A stretch of DNA of 59,438 bases from DATBMA01 sp036555105 (GTDB lineage Bacteria; Actinomycetota; Acidimicrobiia; Spongiisociales; ZC4RG35). Of the stretch, positions 34,111-43,073 are shown in pieces. Location: contig DATBMA010000032.1 of the NCBI GenBank assembly GCA_036555105.1, positions 1-59,438 on the forward strand, given 5' to 3'. The notes below the pieces were generated by a model, which had not been told where the DNA came from, made no database searches, and saw nothing but the letters and a program-made list of their open reading frames with translations. Each line of letters begins with the position of its first letter. Positions within the stretch are counted from its first letter, which is position 1. A program made the translations under genes and the position numbers.

Positions 34111-35121
34111 GTGAGCCATCCGCTCGACACGCTGGGCCGGCCGCTGCATGACCTTCGGATCTCGGTGACCGACCGTTGCAACTTCCGTTGCACCTACTGC
34201 ATGCCGAAGGAGATCTTCGGGCGCGACTTCCAGTTCCTTCCTCGCGACTTGCTGCTCAGCTTCGAAGAGATCACCCGTCTTGCCGCTGCATTCGTCAAGC
34301 TTGGCGTCGGCAAGGTCCGGCTCACCGGAGGCGAGCCGCTGCTGCGCTCCGGCATCGAGGACTTGGTTGCCATGCTGGCGGCTCTTCCCGGCGTCGACGA
34401 CCTCACGCTCACCACCAATGGCTCACTGCTGGAGCGCAAGGCGGCGGCCCTGGCCGGTGCCGGGCTCAACCGGGTGACAGTGTCCCTCGACTCGATGGAT
34501 GACGCGGTCTTCATGGCCATGAACGACGTCGGCTTCCCGGTCGCCAGGGTGCTGGCCGGGATCGAAGCGGCTGCGGCTGCCGGGCTGGGGCCGGTCAAGG
34601 TCAATATGGTCGTGAAGAGGGGAGTCAACGACGACTCGGTCGTAGAGATGGCGCGTCACTTTCGAGGCACCGGGCACATCGTCCGGTTCATCGAGTACAT
34701 GGATGTCGGCACGACCAACGGCTGGCGTCTCGACGATGTGGTCTCTGCCAAGGAGATCGTGGATCGGATCTCAACCGAGTTCTCCCTGGAGCCCCTCGAG
34801 CCCAACTACCGGGGGGAGGTGGCTCAGCGATACCGCTATGCGGATGGGCAGGGCGAGATTGGGGTGATCGCCTCGGTCACCCAGCCCTTCTGTGGGGATT
34901 GCACCCGCGCCCGCCTCTCCGCCGAGGGCCGGCTCTACACCTGCCTGTTCGCCACCGCCGGCACCGACCTCCGGGCAGCCGTCCGCAGCGATGCGACCGA
35001 TGCCGACTTGGAGGAGCTGATCGCGGCGGTCTGGACGGTGCGGGGCGACCGTTATTCGGAGATCCGCTCGTCGCAGACCGTGGCCCTCCCCAAGGTGGAG
35101 ATGAGCTACATCGGCGGCTGA
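34111..35121 (+). CDS. moaA: GTP 3',8-cyclase MoaA
   Basis: A 336-residue radical SAM enzyme of molybdenum cofactor synthesis, converting GTP to 3',8-cyclo-GTP. The SAM-cluster motif is CNFRCTYC (C23, C27, C30). The second cluster Cys are in FCGDCTRARLSAEGRLYTC. The C-terminal double glycine (YIGG), needed for activity, is intact. GTG 34111 start. It is convergent with mobA, which ends 3 bases away. Confidence 0.96.
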   Translation: MSHPLDTLGRPLHDLRISVTDRCNFRCTYCMPKEIFGRDFQFLPRDLLLSFEEITRLAAAFVKLGVGKVRLTGGEPLLRSGIEDLVAMLAALPGVDDLTLTTNGSLLERKAAALAGAGLNRVTVSLDSMDDAVFMAMNDVGFPVARVLAGIEAAAAAGLGPVKVNMVVKRGVNDDSVVEMARHFRGTGHIVRFIEYMDVGTTNGWRLDDVVSAKEIVDRISTEFSLEPLEPNYRGEVAQRYRYADGQGEIGVIASVTQPFCGDCTRARLSAEGRLYTCLFATAGTDLRAAVRSDATDADLEELIAAVWTVRGDRYSEIRSSQTVALPKVEMSYIGG

Positions 35122-35123
35122 GC

Positions 35124-35684
35124 TCAGTTCGGCCTGGCGAAGCGGGCCCGGCCCTCTTCCAACGCCGCCGGCGTGTCGACGGAGAACCAAGACCTCCCGT
35201 CCTCCCCCCATGTCTGCCACTCCGCCTCGGTGACCGGCTGGAAGGAGGCGAGGTCGAGCAGGCTCTGGATGGAGCCGCCCCCGCTCAACTCGCTCCTTGC
35301 CAGAGACGCCAGCCCCGCCGGGTACCAGGCGCAGGTGGTCTGGCGAACTCCTTGATCGACCGGCACCACCGCCAGTTCGCCGGCCTGTTGCAGGAGACCG
35401 GCCAGGGTCGCGCTCCTGACCCAGGGCTGATCGACCCCCACTGCCAGCACCGGCACCTCCTTGGCCAATGCGGCCGTCAATCCCGACAGCGGTCCTTGGT
35501 GGAGCCCACCCGGGTCCTCGAGACCCGGCAGATCACCCAGACCGCCCGGTCTTCCGGCCACCGCCACCTCCGAGCAGTGCGGCGCCATGGCCGACGCCAC
35601 CCATTCCCAGAGGGGGCGGCCGTCGAGGACTGCCACCGCCTTGTCTTCCCCGAAGCGAGTGCTGCCGCCCCCGGCCAGGATCAC
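35124..35684 (-). CDS. mobA: molybdenum cofactor guanylyltransferase (MobA-like)
   Basis: A protein of about 186 residues starting VILAGGGSTRFGEDKAV, the nucleotidyltransferase P-loop of MobA/MobA-like enzymes. Further landmarks are GPLSGLTAAL and a VGVDQPWVRS segment (Asp-containing metal site). It attaches GMP (or CMP in relatives) to molybdopterin. The start is uncertain: GTG 35684 is used, while a CTG at 35699 would add MNLLG-like residues common in the family. It follows the amidase gene and is paired with moaA. Confidence 0.85.
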   Translation of the reverse strand: MILAGGGSTRFGEDKAVAVLDGRPLWEWVASAMAPHCSEVAVAGRPGGLGDLPGLEDPGGLHQGPLSGLTAALAKEVPVLAVGVDQPWVRSATLAGLLQQAGELAVVPVDQGVRQTTCAWYPAGLASLARSELSGGGSIQSLLDLASFQPVTEAEWQTWGEDGRSWFSVDTPAALEEGRARFARPN

Positions 35685-35695
35685 CCCGAGGAGAT

Positions 35696-36538
35696 TCAGG
35701 GGGAGACCAGGTCGGAGTAAGCGTCCGGGCGGCGGTCCCGATAGAAGGCCCAGGTTTGGCGGACGGTCTCGATCATGTCGAGGTCGAGGTCGCGGACCAC
35801 CAGCTCCTCCGAGGTGTCGGAGGCCGCCCCCCCGATCAGCTGGCCGCGCGGGTCGCAGAAGTAGGAGCTGCCGTAGAAGTCGTTTTCGCCGAGCGGCTCC
35901 TTGCCGACACGGTTGATCGCCCCCACGAAGTACTCGTTGGCAACCGCCGAGGCTGGCTGCTCGAGGCTCCACAGGTACATCGAGAGCCCGCGGCTGGTAG
36001 CCGACGGGTTGAAGACGATCTTGGCTCCCTTCAAGCCGAGTGCCCTCCAGCCTTCAGGGAAATGCCGGTCATAACAGATGTAGACCCCGATCCGCCCGAC
36101 CGCGGTATCGAAGATCGGATAGCCGAGGTTGCCCGGCCGGAAGTAGTACTTCTCCCAGAAGCCCTTGGTGTGGGGGATGTGGGTCTTGCGGTACTTGCCC
36201 AGGTAGGTGCCGTCGGCATCGATGACGGCGGCGGTGTTGTAGTAGAAGCCCTCCTGCTCGCGCTCGAACATCGGCGCCACCAGCACCATCCCGGTTTCCT
36301 TGGCCAATTCGCACATGAGCTTGGTAGTGGGCCCATCCGGGATCGGCTCTGCCAGGTCGAAGTGCTCGTTCTCCTGGACCTGGCAGAAGTAGGGCCCGTA
36401 GAACAGCTCCTGGAAGCACATCACCCTGGCGTCCTGCTCGGCGGCCTGGCGGGCGTAGTCGGCGTTCTTCTTGACCATCGAGTCCTTGTCCCCGGTCCAC
36501 TCGGTCTGCACGAGGGCTGCCCGGACCATGTTCGGCAT
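35696..36538 (-). CDS. nitrilase-superfamily N-carbamoyl amidase (beta-ureidopropionase-like)
   Basis: A 280-residue carbon-nitrogen hydrolase with the catalytic triad E44 (FQELFYG), K118 (YRKTHIP) and C155 (ICYDRHFPE). The KTHIPHTKGFWEKYYFRPG segment is typical of N-carbamoylputrescine amidase and beta-ureidopropionase types. Next to a dihydropyrimidinase, N-carbamoyl-beta-alanine (or -beta-aminoisobutyrate) is the likely substrate. Same strand and order as the LLM enzyme and hydantoinase. Confidence 0.9.
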   Translation of the reverse strand: MPNMVRAALVQTEWTGDKDSMVKKNADYARQAAEQDARVMCFQELFYGPYFCQVQENEHFDLAEPIPDGPTTKLMCELAKETGMVLVAPMFEREQEGFYYNTAAVIDADGTYLGKYRKTHIPHTKGFWEKYYFRPGNLGYPIFDTAVGRIGVYICYDRHFPEGWRALGLKGAKIVFNPSATSRGLSMYLWSLEQPASAVANEYFVGAINRVGKEPLGENDFYGSSYFCDPRGQLIGGAASDTSEELVVRDLDLDMIETVRQTWAFYRDRRPDAYSDLVSP

Positions 36539-36571
36539 CGATGACTCCTGTGTTGTCGGCGATGGCGGAAG

Positions 36572-37588
36572 CTAGCGGACCTCGCCTGCCCTCATGGCCG
36601 GGATCACGTCGTCTCCGTACGCCTGGAGAGTCCCATCCATGTCGTCGTGCATGAGGTAGATGGCGAACTGGTCGACACCAAGGTGCTCGAGCTCGCGCAG
36701 CCGCTCAACATGGCTGGCGGCCGGGCCCACCAGGCAAAACCGATCGACCACGTCGTCGGGCACGAAGTCGGTCGTGGGGTTGCCTGCCTTGCCATGGTGG
36801 GCGTAGTCGTACTCCTGGCGCCCCTTGATGTATGCGGAGAGAGCGGCCGGGACCTTGTTCTCGTCCTCGCCGTAGCGCGTCACCAGGTCGACCACGTGGT
36901 TTCCCACCATCCCCCCGAACCATCGCACCTGGTCCCGCTGATGCGCCAGGTCATCGCCGACGTAGGCAGGGGCGGCAACACAGATCGTGATCGAGTCGGG
37001 ATCTCGCCCCGCCTTGGCGGCAGCCTCACGCACCACCGCCACCGTCCACTCGACGATCTGAGGGTCGGCCAACTGGAGGATGAAGCCGTCGTAGTGGGAG
37101 CCGGTGGACTCCAGGGCCTTGGGCCCGTATGCCGCCATCCAAACCGGCAGCTCGTGCCCGGGAGTGACCCAGGGGAAGCGCAGCCTGCGGCCGTTGTATT
37201 CGACCTCGCGCCCCGCCACCAGGTCTTTGATGACCCTGGTGGCCTCCTCAGCCCGCTCCAAGGTCGCGGGAGGACGGCCTATATAGCGGAGGGCTGAATC
37301 ACCCCGACCCATCCCGCAAATCGTGCGGGGCCCGAACTGCTCGTTCAAGGTCGCGAACAGAGAGGCGATCACGGTCCAGTCACGGGTGCCGGGATTGGTG
37401 ACCATCGGGCCAACCCTCATCCGCTCCGTTGCCGCCAGCATCTGGGGGTAAATGACGAACGGCTCCTGCCACAGCACGTGCGAGTCGAAGGTCCAGGCAT
37501 GGCTGAAGCCGAGCTGTTCCGCCCGCCTGGTCAGCTCGACGACCCGGCCGGCTGGGGGATTGGTCTGGAGCACGACACCGAAGTCCAC
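36572..37588 (-). CDS. LLM-class (F420 or FMN) dependent oxidoreductase
   Basis: A 338-residue luciferase-like monooxygenase-fold protein starting MDFGVVLQTNPPAG, with the SHAWTFDSHVLWQEPF region and GMGRGDSALRYIG loop typical of F420-dependent members. The gap to the amidase is 33 bases, so an operon is likely. The association with amidase and dihydropyrimidinase suggests it acts on a pyrimidine or hydantoin-like ring. The cofactor (F420 or FMN) cannot be read with certainty. Confidence 0.85.
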   Translation of the reverse strand: MDFGVVLQTNPPAGRVVELTRRAEQLGFSHAWTFDSHVLWQEPFVIYPQMLAATERMRVGPMVTNPGTRDWTVIASLFATLNEQFGPRTICGMGRGDSALRYIGRPPATLERAEEATRVIKDLVAGREVEYNGRRLRFPWVTPGHELPVWMAAYGPKALESTGSHYDGFILQLADPQIVEWTVAVVREAAAKAGRDPDSITICVAAPAYVGDDLAHQRDQVRWFGGMVGNHVVDLVTRYGEDENKVPAALSAYIKGRQEYDYAHHGKAGNPTTDFVPDDVVDRFCLVGPAASHVERLRELEHLGVDQFAIYLMHDDMDGTLQAYGDDVIPAMRAGEVR

Positions 37589-37643
37589 AGTCGGGCCTGA
37601 AACCTAATGTCCCGGCTGGTTCCCGATCAGCAGGAGGTGGCCG

Positions 37644-37844
37644 GTGCCCCGCCACGACGTCGAGATCGAGCTGCCCGCCAAGGTCGTCTTGCACAAGGAC
37701 GTCCTCTTCACGGTGAAGAGCGACGGGGTGATGCTCGGTGAGCTCAGGGTGAGCAAGGGATCGATCGACTGGCGGCCGGCCAACAAACAGACTCCGATCC
37801 AGCTCGACTGGGAGCGGTTCGACGCCGTGATGCGTAGGGCCTAG
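37644..37844 (+). CDS. small conserved hypothetical protein
   Basis: A 66-residue basic/acidic mixed protein from GTG 37644 with a strong AGGAGG Shine-Dalgarno. The C-terminal half (GELRVSKGSIDWRPANKQ) is similar to small proteins I have seen in other actinobacteria, of unknown function. No membrane helix. It faces the catabolic group and ends next to the inverted-repeat element. Confidence 0.7.
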   Translation: MPRHDVEIELPAKVVLHKDVLFTVKSDGVMLGELRVSKGSIDWRPANKQTPIQLDWERFDAVMRRA

Positions 37845-37845
37845 A

Positions 37846-38035
37846 CATGTCCTCCCCCGGAGGGGGAGGTGGCACGAAGTGACGGAGGGGGCGGTCAGCT
37901 AGTTCGCGGCCAGGTGGGTCACGTGGTTGCGATGGTTCCGGAACCAGGTCTGGGAAGGGATCCAGCGTGGTGGCGGGTCGGTCGACCGCCCCCCTTACCG
38001 CCCAGGCGGCATTCCCCCCTCCGGGGGGACACATC
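37846..38035. mobile_element. MITE-like inverted-repeat element (about 190 bp)
   Basis: Both ends carry GC-rich hairpins (37851-37869 and 38014-38028). The left end read forward and the right end read as reverse complement agree over about 50 bases: ATGT, then C-run, GGAG-run and a GGGGGCGGTC block. The interior shows no gene. It fills the whole gap between two convergent genes. It could be a non-autonomous mobile element or a palindromic bidirectional terminator. Confidence 0.55.
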
Positions 38036-39448
38036 TCAGCTCAGGTACTGGTTGAAGTCTCTCCGCAGGTAGCCGCCGTCACCCTTCCTGCCCCGATACT
38101 CCTCGCCTTCGATGATCAGCCGCCCGCGTGAGAAAACACTGGCGACCGAGCCGGCCACTTCGAGCCCCTCGTAACAGGAGTAGTCGGTGTTCATGTGATG
38201 GGTGGCGGCAGAGATCAGGTGCGGACGGTCTGGATCGAACACGACGATGTCGGCGTCGCTTCCCACCGCAATCGTCCCCTTGCGGGGGAAGAGTCCGAAC
38301 ATGCGGGCCGGAGTGGTGGCGCAGACCTCGACCCATCTTTCCAGCGAGAGGCGTTCCTCTGTCACCGCCCCGTGATAGATCAGCTCCAGGCGGTTCTCGA
38401 CCCCGGGTAGGCCGTTGGGGATCTTTGAGAAGTCCCCCTCGCCTAGCCGCTTCTGCCGGCCAAGGACCGGGTGGTCGTTGAAGCAGAAGGGGCAGTGATC
38501 GGTTGAGACGACCTGCAGGTCGTTGGTCGCCAGCCCCGACCACAGCGCCTCCTGGTGGCCCTCGCTTCGGTCTCGCAACGGTGGGGAGCAGACGTACTTG
38601 GCTCCTTCGAAGCCGTTGCCGAGGGCGTCGAGGTCCAGGAAGAGGTACTGGGGACAGGTCTCGGCGAAGATCTGGAGGCCTTCATCCCGGGCCTGAGTGA
38701 CCTCGACCAGCGCTTCCAGCGCCGACATGTGAACGATGTAGAGCGGGCAGTCGGCCAGGTCGGCGAGCTGTATGGCCCGGTGCGTGGCCTCGCCTTCGAG
38801 GATCGACTTCCGCACGAGCCCGTGGTTGATCGGGTCGGTCTCCCCCCGCGCCAGGGCCTGGGCGATGAGGACGTCGATGGCGATGCCGTTCTCTGCGTGC
38901 ATCATGATCGTCGCGCCGGTTTCCGCCGCCTTCTGCATGGCCTGGAGGATCTCGCCGTCGGTGGAGTAGAAAACCCCCGGATAGGCCATGAACAGCTTGA
39001 AGGAAGTCACCCCTTCTCCGATAGCGATGTCCATCTCCTTCAGCGATTGCTCGTTGACGTCCCCGACGATGACGTGAAAGCCATAGTCGATGGCGCAGTT
39101 GCCTTCGGCTTTGGCCATCCAGGCCTCGAAGCCGTCCATCAACCCGCCGCCTTTGGCTTGGACCGCAAAGTCGATGATGGTGGTAGTTCCACCAAAGGCC
39201 GCCGCCTTGGTCCCCGACTCGAAGTTGTCAGAGGCGAAGGTCCCCCCGAATGGAAGCTCCATGTGGGTGTGGACGTCTATCCCCCCGGGCATCACATACT
39301 TCCCGGTGGCGTCGATCACCTTTTCGGCTTCCCACGGGCTGCTGCCAGGCGCCGCCAGGCCCACCACCTGTTCGCCTTCGATCAGTACGTCGGCCTGTTG
39401 CCGACCGGCGTGGGTGATGACCGTTCCTCCCGAGATCAGTGTTCGCAT
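38036..39448 (-). CDS. hydA: dihydropyrimidinase / D-hydantoinase
   Basis: A 470-residue cyclic amidohydrolase. Binuclear metal ligands are visible: H60 and H62 (DVHTH), the carboxylated K151 (TSFKLFMAYPG), H184 (MMHAEN), H240 (IVHMSA) and D317 (STDHCPF). It opens dihydrouracil, dihydrothymine or hydantoins to N-carbamoyl amino acids, the substrate for the amidase at 35696. The stop codon lies at the edge of the inverted-repeat element. Start is ATG 39448. Confidence 0.95.
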   Translation of the reverse strand: MRTLISGGTVITHAGRQQADVLIEGEQVVGLAAPGSSPWEAEKVIDATGKYVMPGGIDVHTHMELPFGGTFASDNFESGTKAAAFGGTTTIIDFAVQAKGGGLMDGFEAWMAKAEGNCAIDYGFHVIVGDVNEQSLKEMDIAIGEGVTSFKLFMAYPGVFYSTDGEILQAMQKAAETGATIMMHAENGIAIDVLIAQALARGETDPINHGLVRKSILEGEATHRAIQLADLADCPLYIVHMSALEALVEVTQARDEGLQIFAETCPQYLFLDLDALGNGFEGAKYVCSPPLRDRSEGHQEALWSGLATNDLQVVSTDHCPFCFNDHPVLGRQKRLGEGDFSKIPNGLPGVENRLELIYHGAVTEERLSLERWVEVCATTPARMFGLFPRKGTIAVGSDADIVVFDPDRPHLISAATHHMNTDYSCYEGLEVAGSVASVFSRGRLIIEGEEYRGRKGDGGYLRRDFNQYLS

Positions 39449-39486
39449 CGGGGCGTCCTCCCTGTCACGGCGAGCCTAGGAATCTC

Positions 39487-40194
39487 TCACGACGCGAGAT
39501 TCGAGGCTTGCGACCCCTGCGATCTGCGGCTTCCGCTGGCCGTCCGGTACCCGAGCCAGATCAGGATCACCGCCACCAACAGCGACAGGGCGAAAGCGGC
39601 GGCTTCACCGATGGCAAGACTGGTCCCTCCGGTGGAGGCAGCCAGCGTTCCCGCCACGATCAGGACGTTGGCCCAGACCAGACGCCGGTCACGCTTCCAG
39701 AACTTGATCGCGCTCATCACCGCGAGGACGATCAGGATCGTCGCGCCGACACCGCCGCCGATGGCCGCGAGCAGCCGGGGCCCGAAGCCCTCGGTGATCG
39801 GGGGGAAGATCTCGTGGGGGATCCCCGATGCGGGGAGGGGCTGGGCGAATGGGACAGTCAGCGTGAGGGTGACGGCGATGGCCGAGAAGGCTCCGAGGGC
39901 GATGAACATGATGTGCCCGGCTCGCCTGCCCGCCACCAGGAACATGGAGCCAAGGGCGAGGTAGGGGATGTTGAGGATCGCCCCGAACAGGAAGAAGACT
40001 CGATAGGCGGGCTCGGTCCAGCCGAATGCCAGCGCGGTCCACAGCGCCCAGCTCGCCACGGCGAACATCGTCATTCCGGTTGCGTATGCGGCGACGTGGG
40101 GGCGCGGCCGCCTTCGCCAGTCGAGCCAGAGGTCGATGCTGAAGCCGGTGGCCACCAGGGAGGCGAGAAAGGCCAGGGCGGTGTCCACGGCCAC
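39487..40194 (-). CDS. integral membrane protein, six or seven helices
   Basis: A 235-residue protein with about seven hydrophobic segments and a short basic C-terminal tail. No catalytic motif or family was recognised. It lies upstream of hydA on the same strand with a gap of 38 bases, so it may share a transcript with the catabolic genes; a transport or sensing role is only a guess. Confidence 0.65.
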   Translation of the reverse strand: MAVDTALAFLASLVATGFSIDLWLDWRRRPRPHVAAYATGMTMFAVASWALWTALAFGWTEPAYRVFFLFGAILNIPYLALGSMFLVAGRRAGHIMFIALGAFSAIAVTLTLTVPFAQPLPASGIPHEIFPPITEGFGPRLLAAIGGGVGATILIVLAVMSAIKFWKRDRRLVWANVLIVAGTLAASTGGTSLAIGEAAAFALSLLVAVILIWLGYRTASGSRRSQGSQASNLAS

Positions 40195-40231
40195 CGACGT
40201 TATGGAGGGCGCGGACCGACGGCGAGTCGGG

Positions 40232-40900
40232 CTAGGAGACGGCTACGAAGAGGCGAGCGGCGGCAAATGGGTCAAGCGAGACGGGCTGGCGGCCATCCAC
40301 GCTGACCGACACCATGTCTTTGGAGTCCAGCAGGCGCTCCAGCACTGCCCCGGGGCGGATGCCTTTACCGTCGAGGAAGTCCATCAATTCCAGGTCGAGC
40401 TCCACCTCCTCGGAGATGCGCTCTAGGGGTGCGCTCTGTCCGGTGGAGAGGGCTTGAACCGAGATCATCCGGGGTGGCACGTATCCGGCCCCGGGGATCG
40501 GGTTGCCGTGTGGACACGTCTTGGGGTCGTTGAGGGCGGCCCACATCGCCGCTTCGACATCGTCGGAGATGAACTGCTCCCAGATCTCAGCTTCCTGATG
40601 CACTTTGCGCCACGGAAGCTTCAAGACCTCTACGAGGAACCGTTCCGAAAGGCGATGCCTGCGCACCACGACTTCAGCCAGATGGCGCCCCGCGTCTGTC
40701 AGCCTGATGGAGCCGTCGGTCGTGACCAACCCCTCCGCCTCCATCCGGTGCACCATCTCCGAGACCGATGGTCGGCTCACCCCTAGCCAGTCGGCGATCC
40801 TGGCCTGGATGGTGTCGATCTCGGCCTCCTCGAGCTCGTAGATCACCTCGACGTACTCGCGGAAAGTGGCTCGATACTCGGTCTGCGCTGCAGCCTTCAT
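40232..40900 (-). CDS. DtxR/MntR-family metal-dependent repressor
   Basis: A 222-residue regulator: winged helix (residues 1-70, recognition helix VSRPSVSEMVHRMEAEG), dimerisation and metal-binding domain (70-145), and a C-terminal FeoA/SH3-like domain (about 150-222). At the regulatory site the residues are E15, E18, H82, E105, E108 and Q109. In DtxR/IdeR these positions include Met10 and Cys102; the acidic set is closer to Mn-responsive MntR (D8, E11, H77, E99, E102, H103), with His103 replaced by Gln. The metal may thus be Mn rather than Fe. It is the only metal regulator seen and lies 4 kb from the FTR1 gene. Confidence 0.9.
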   Translation of the reverse strand: MKAAAQTEYRATFREYVEVIYELEEAEIDTIQARIADWLGVSRPSVSEMVHRMEAEGLVTTDGSIRLTDAGRHLAEVVVRRHRLSERFLVEVLKLPWRKVHQEAEIWEQFISDDVEAAMWAALNDPKTCPHGNPIPGAGYVPPRMISVQALSTGQSAPLERISEEVELDLELMDFLDGKGIRPGAVLERLLDSKDMVSVSVDGRQPVSLDPFAAARLFVAVS

Positions 40901-40962
40901 TCCCGGCCGAGTCTATGCCGGCTTGAGTTGCGTGAGATCGGCCGGGTCGGCACGATGGAACG

Positions 40963-41898
40963 ATGCCCGTGTTAAGTGTCGAGGGGCTGAAGAAGAGCTT
41001 CGGCGAGCTCGTCGCAGTCGATGACGTCTCCTTCCACATCGAAGAGGGCGAAACCTTCGGCCTACTGGGACCGAACGGGGCCGGCAAGACCACGAGCATC
41101 TCGATCGTGGCCGGCATCCTGGAGGCCGACGACGGGGCGGTGACCGTGGCCGGAAAGACCGTCAGCACCAAGAAGATCGAGGCAAAAGCCGAAATCGGCC
41201 TGGTGCCGCAGGACATCGCCGTGTACACCGACCTCACCGCCGCCGAGAACCTGGCTTTCTTCGGACGCCTCTACGGCATGGGTGGCTCAGACCTGGGCAA
41301 GAGGGTCGATGAGATACTCGACGTGATCGGGCTGCGGGAACGGGGCGGCGACCGGGTGAAGGAGTACTCGGGGGGGATGAAGCGCCGTCTCAACATCGGT
41401 ATCGGGCTCCTCCACAAGCCTTCGTTGCTGATCCTCGACGAGCCCACCGTCGGGGTGGACCCGCAGAGCCGCAATGCCATCCTCGAATCGGTCGAGGTGC
41501 TCTCTCAGGGCGGCACCGCGGTCCTCTACACCACCCACTACATGGAGGAGGCGGAGCGCCTCTGCGACCGGGTCGCCATCATCGACCACGGGAAGGTCAT
41601 GGCGGAGGGGACCCGGCGCGAGCTCATTTCCCTGGTGGGGACCTCGGACCGCATCAGTCTCCGTGCCGAGGGCGACCTCACTGCTGCGGCCAACGCTGCC
41701 AGGTCGGTGCAAAACGTTGGAGAGGTCATCGCCTCCGACCACGCGCTCGAGGTCATGACCCCGGATGGATCCGGAGTCCTCCCGCTCGTTCTCAATGCCG
41801 TGACTGCAGCCGGCATCAACGTCCAGAGCGTCGAGGTCACCGAGCCCGACCTCGAGACGGTCTTCCTCTATCTGACCGGGCGGGCCCTGAGGGACTGA
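40963..41898 (+). CDS. ABC transporter ATP-binding protein (ABC-2/drug-export type)
   Basis: A 311-residue ATPase with Walker A GPNGAGKTTS, signature YSGGMKRRLNIG and Walker B LLILDEPTVGVDPQSR, then the H-loop TTHYMEEAE. The C-terminal 90 residues are the domain common to drug/polysaccharide-export ATPases (CcmA/NatA type). It partners with two ABC-2 permeases encoded next, with ATGA overlaps. The substrate is unknown. Confidence 0.95.
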   Translation: MPVLSVEGLKKSFGELVAVDDVSFHIEEGETFGLLGPNGAGKTTSISIVAGILEADDGAVTVAGKTVSTKKIEAKAEIGLVPQDIAVYTDLTAAENLAFFGRLYGMGGSDLGKRVDEILDVIGLRERGGDRVKEYSGGMKRRLNIGIGLLHKPSLLILDEPTVGVDPQSRNAILESVEVLSQGGTAVLYTTHYMEEAERLCDRVAIIDHGKVMAEGTRRELISLVGTSDRISLRAEGDLTAAANAARSVQNVGEVIASDHALEVMTPDGSGVLPLVLNAVTAAGINVQSVEVTEPDLETVFLYLTGRALRD

Positions 41899-43073
41899 TG
41901 TCGGCCACATGGGAGATCGCGCGCAAAGACATGCGCCTGCGCGTGCGGGACAAGAGCCTCTTCATCTGGGGGCTGCTGGCTCCCCTTGGCCTCGCCTTCA
42001 TCTTCAATCTCGTGTTCGGCCCTGCCTTCGAGGAGGACTTCGAGCCCTCGCAGTTCGCGCTGGTAGACCAGGACGGCGGCCCGGTTGCTGCCTCGTTCTC
42101 CCAATTGCTTTCCGAGTTGCAGGCACAGGGACTGCTCGAGATCGAGAACATGGACGAGGAGGCGGCACGGACTGCTATCGAGGAGGACGAGCTCGAGTCC
42201 TACTTTCTGATCCCGGCTGGCTTCAGCGCGGCCGTCACTTCGGGCCAGGAGGCAACGATCGAAGTGGTTGGCAACGTCGACACCCCCACTTCCTCCCAGA
42301 TCGCGGCGTCAATAGCCTCGCGTTTTGGAGAGGGAGTGGACACGGTCCGTCTCTCGATCGCCACCACTCAATCCGGCCCCGGGGGCCCCTATGACCCCCA
42401 GACGGTTGCTGCGGCTGCCCAGACGGCGGCCGCCGACCCGCCGGTCGCGCTCGCCCAGGAGCCGGTTTCCGAACGCCAGCTCGATCCGACCAGCTTCTTC
42501 GTGGCCGGCATGGCCGGGTTCTTCGTCTTCTTCACGATCCAGGCCGGTGTCACCAGCCTTCTAGAGGAAAGGGAGGAGGGCACGTTGGCCAGGCTGCAGG
42601 CAGCCCCTATCGCCCGCTCGTCGATCCTGGCCGGCAAGGCTCTCAACTCGTTTCTGCTCGGGTTCTTCTCCATGGCGGTCTTGATGGTGGCCTCCCGCTA
42701 TTTGATGGGGTCGGACCTGGGCCCGCCATTCCCGGTGGCGGTGCTGGCCGCGGCGCTGGTGGCGTCGGCGGTGGGAATCATGGGTTTGATCGCCTCGGTG
42801 GCCAAGAACGCCGAGCAGGCGGGCAATCTGCAATCGGCGGTTGCGGTGATCCTGGGAATGCTGGGCGGCACCTTCTTCCCGGTGGGAGGCACAGGTCTCC
42901 TCTCCAAGCTGACCTACATCTCTCCCCACGCCTGGTGGATGCGGGGTCTCAACGACTTGGCCGGCGGGGGAGGGATCGAGGTGGTGCTGCCCTCGGTGGC
43001 TGTGCTGTTGTTCATGGCGCTCGTGACCGGGGGCATGGCCGTCTTCATCCTTCGCCGCAAGGAGCAATGGTGA
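41898..43073 (+). CDS. ABC-2 type permease (first)
   Basis: A 391-residue ABC-2 permease: one helix near residue 22-45, a large extracytoplasmic domain (about 50-190), then five to six helices and a short basic tail. Its start overlaps the ATPase stop. It resembles the YhgE/Pip-like and NatB/DrrB-type export permeases. Forms a heterodimer with the next gene's product, by inference from order. Confidence 0.88.
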   Translation: MSATWEIARKDMRLRVRDKSLFIWGLLAPLGLAFIFNLVFGPAFEEDFEPSQFALVDQDGGPVAASFSQLLSELQAQGLLEIENMDEEAARTAIEEDELESYFLIPAGFSAAVTSGQEATIEVVGNVDTPTSSQIAASIASRFGEGVDTVRLSIATTQSGPGGPYDPQTVAAAAQTAAADPPVALAQEPVSERQLDPTSFFVAGMAGFFVFFTIQAGVTSLLEEREEGTLARLQAAPIARSSILAGKALNSFLLGFFSMAVLMVASRYLMGSDLGPPFPVAVLAAALVASAVGIMGLIASVAKNAEQAGNLQSAVAVILGMLGGTFFPVGGTGLLSKLTYISPHAWWMRGLNDLAGGGGIEVVLPSVAVLLFMALVTGGMAVFILRRKEQW

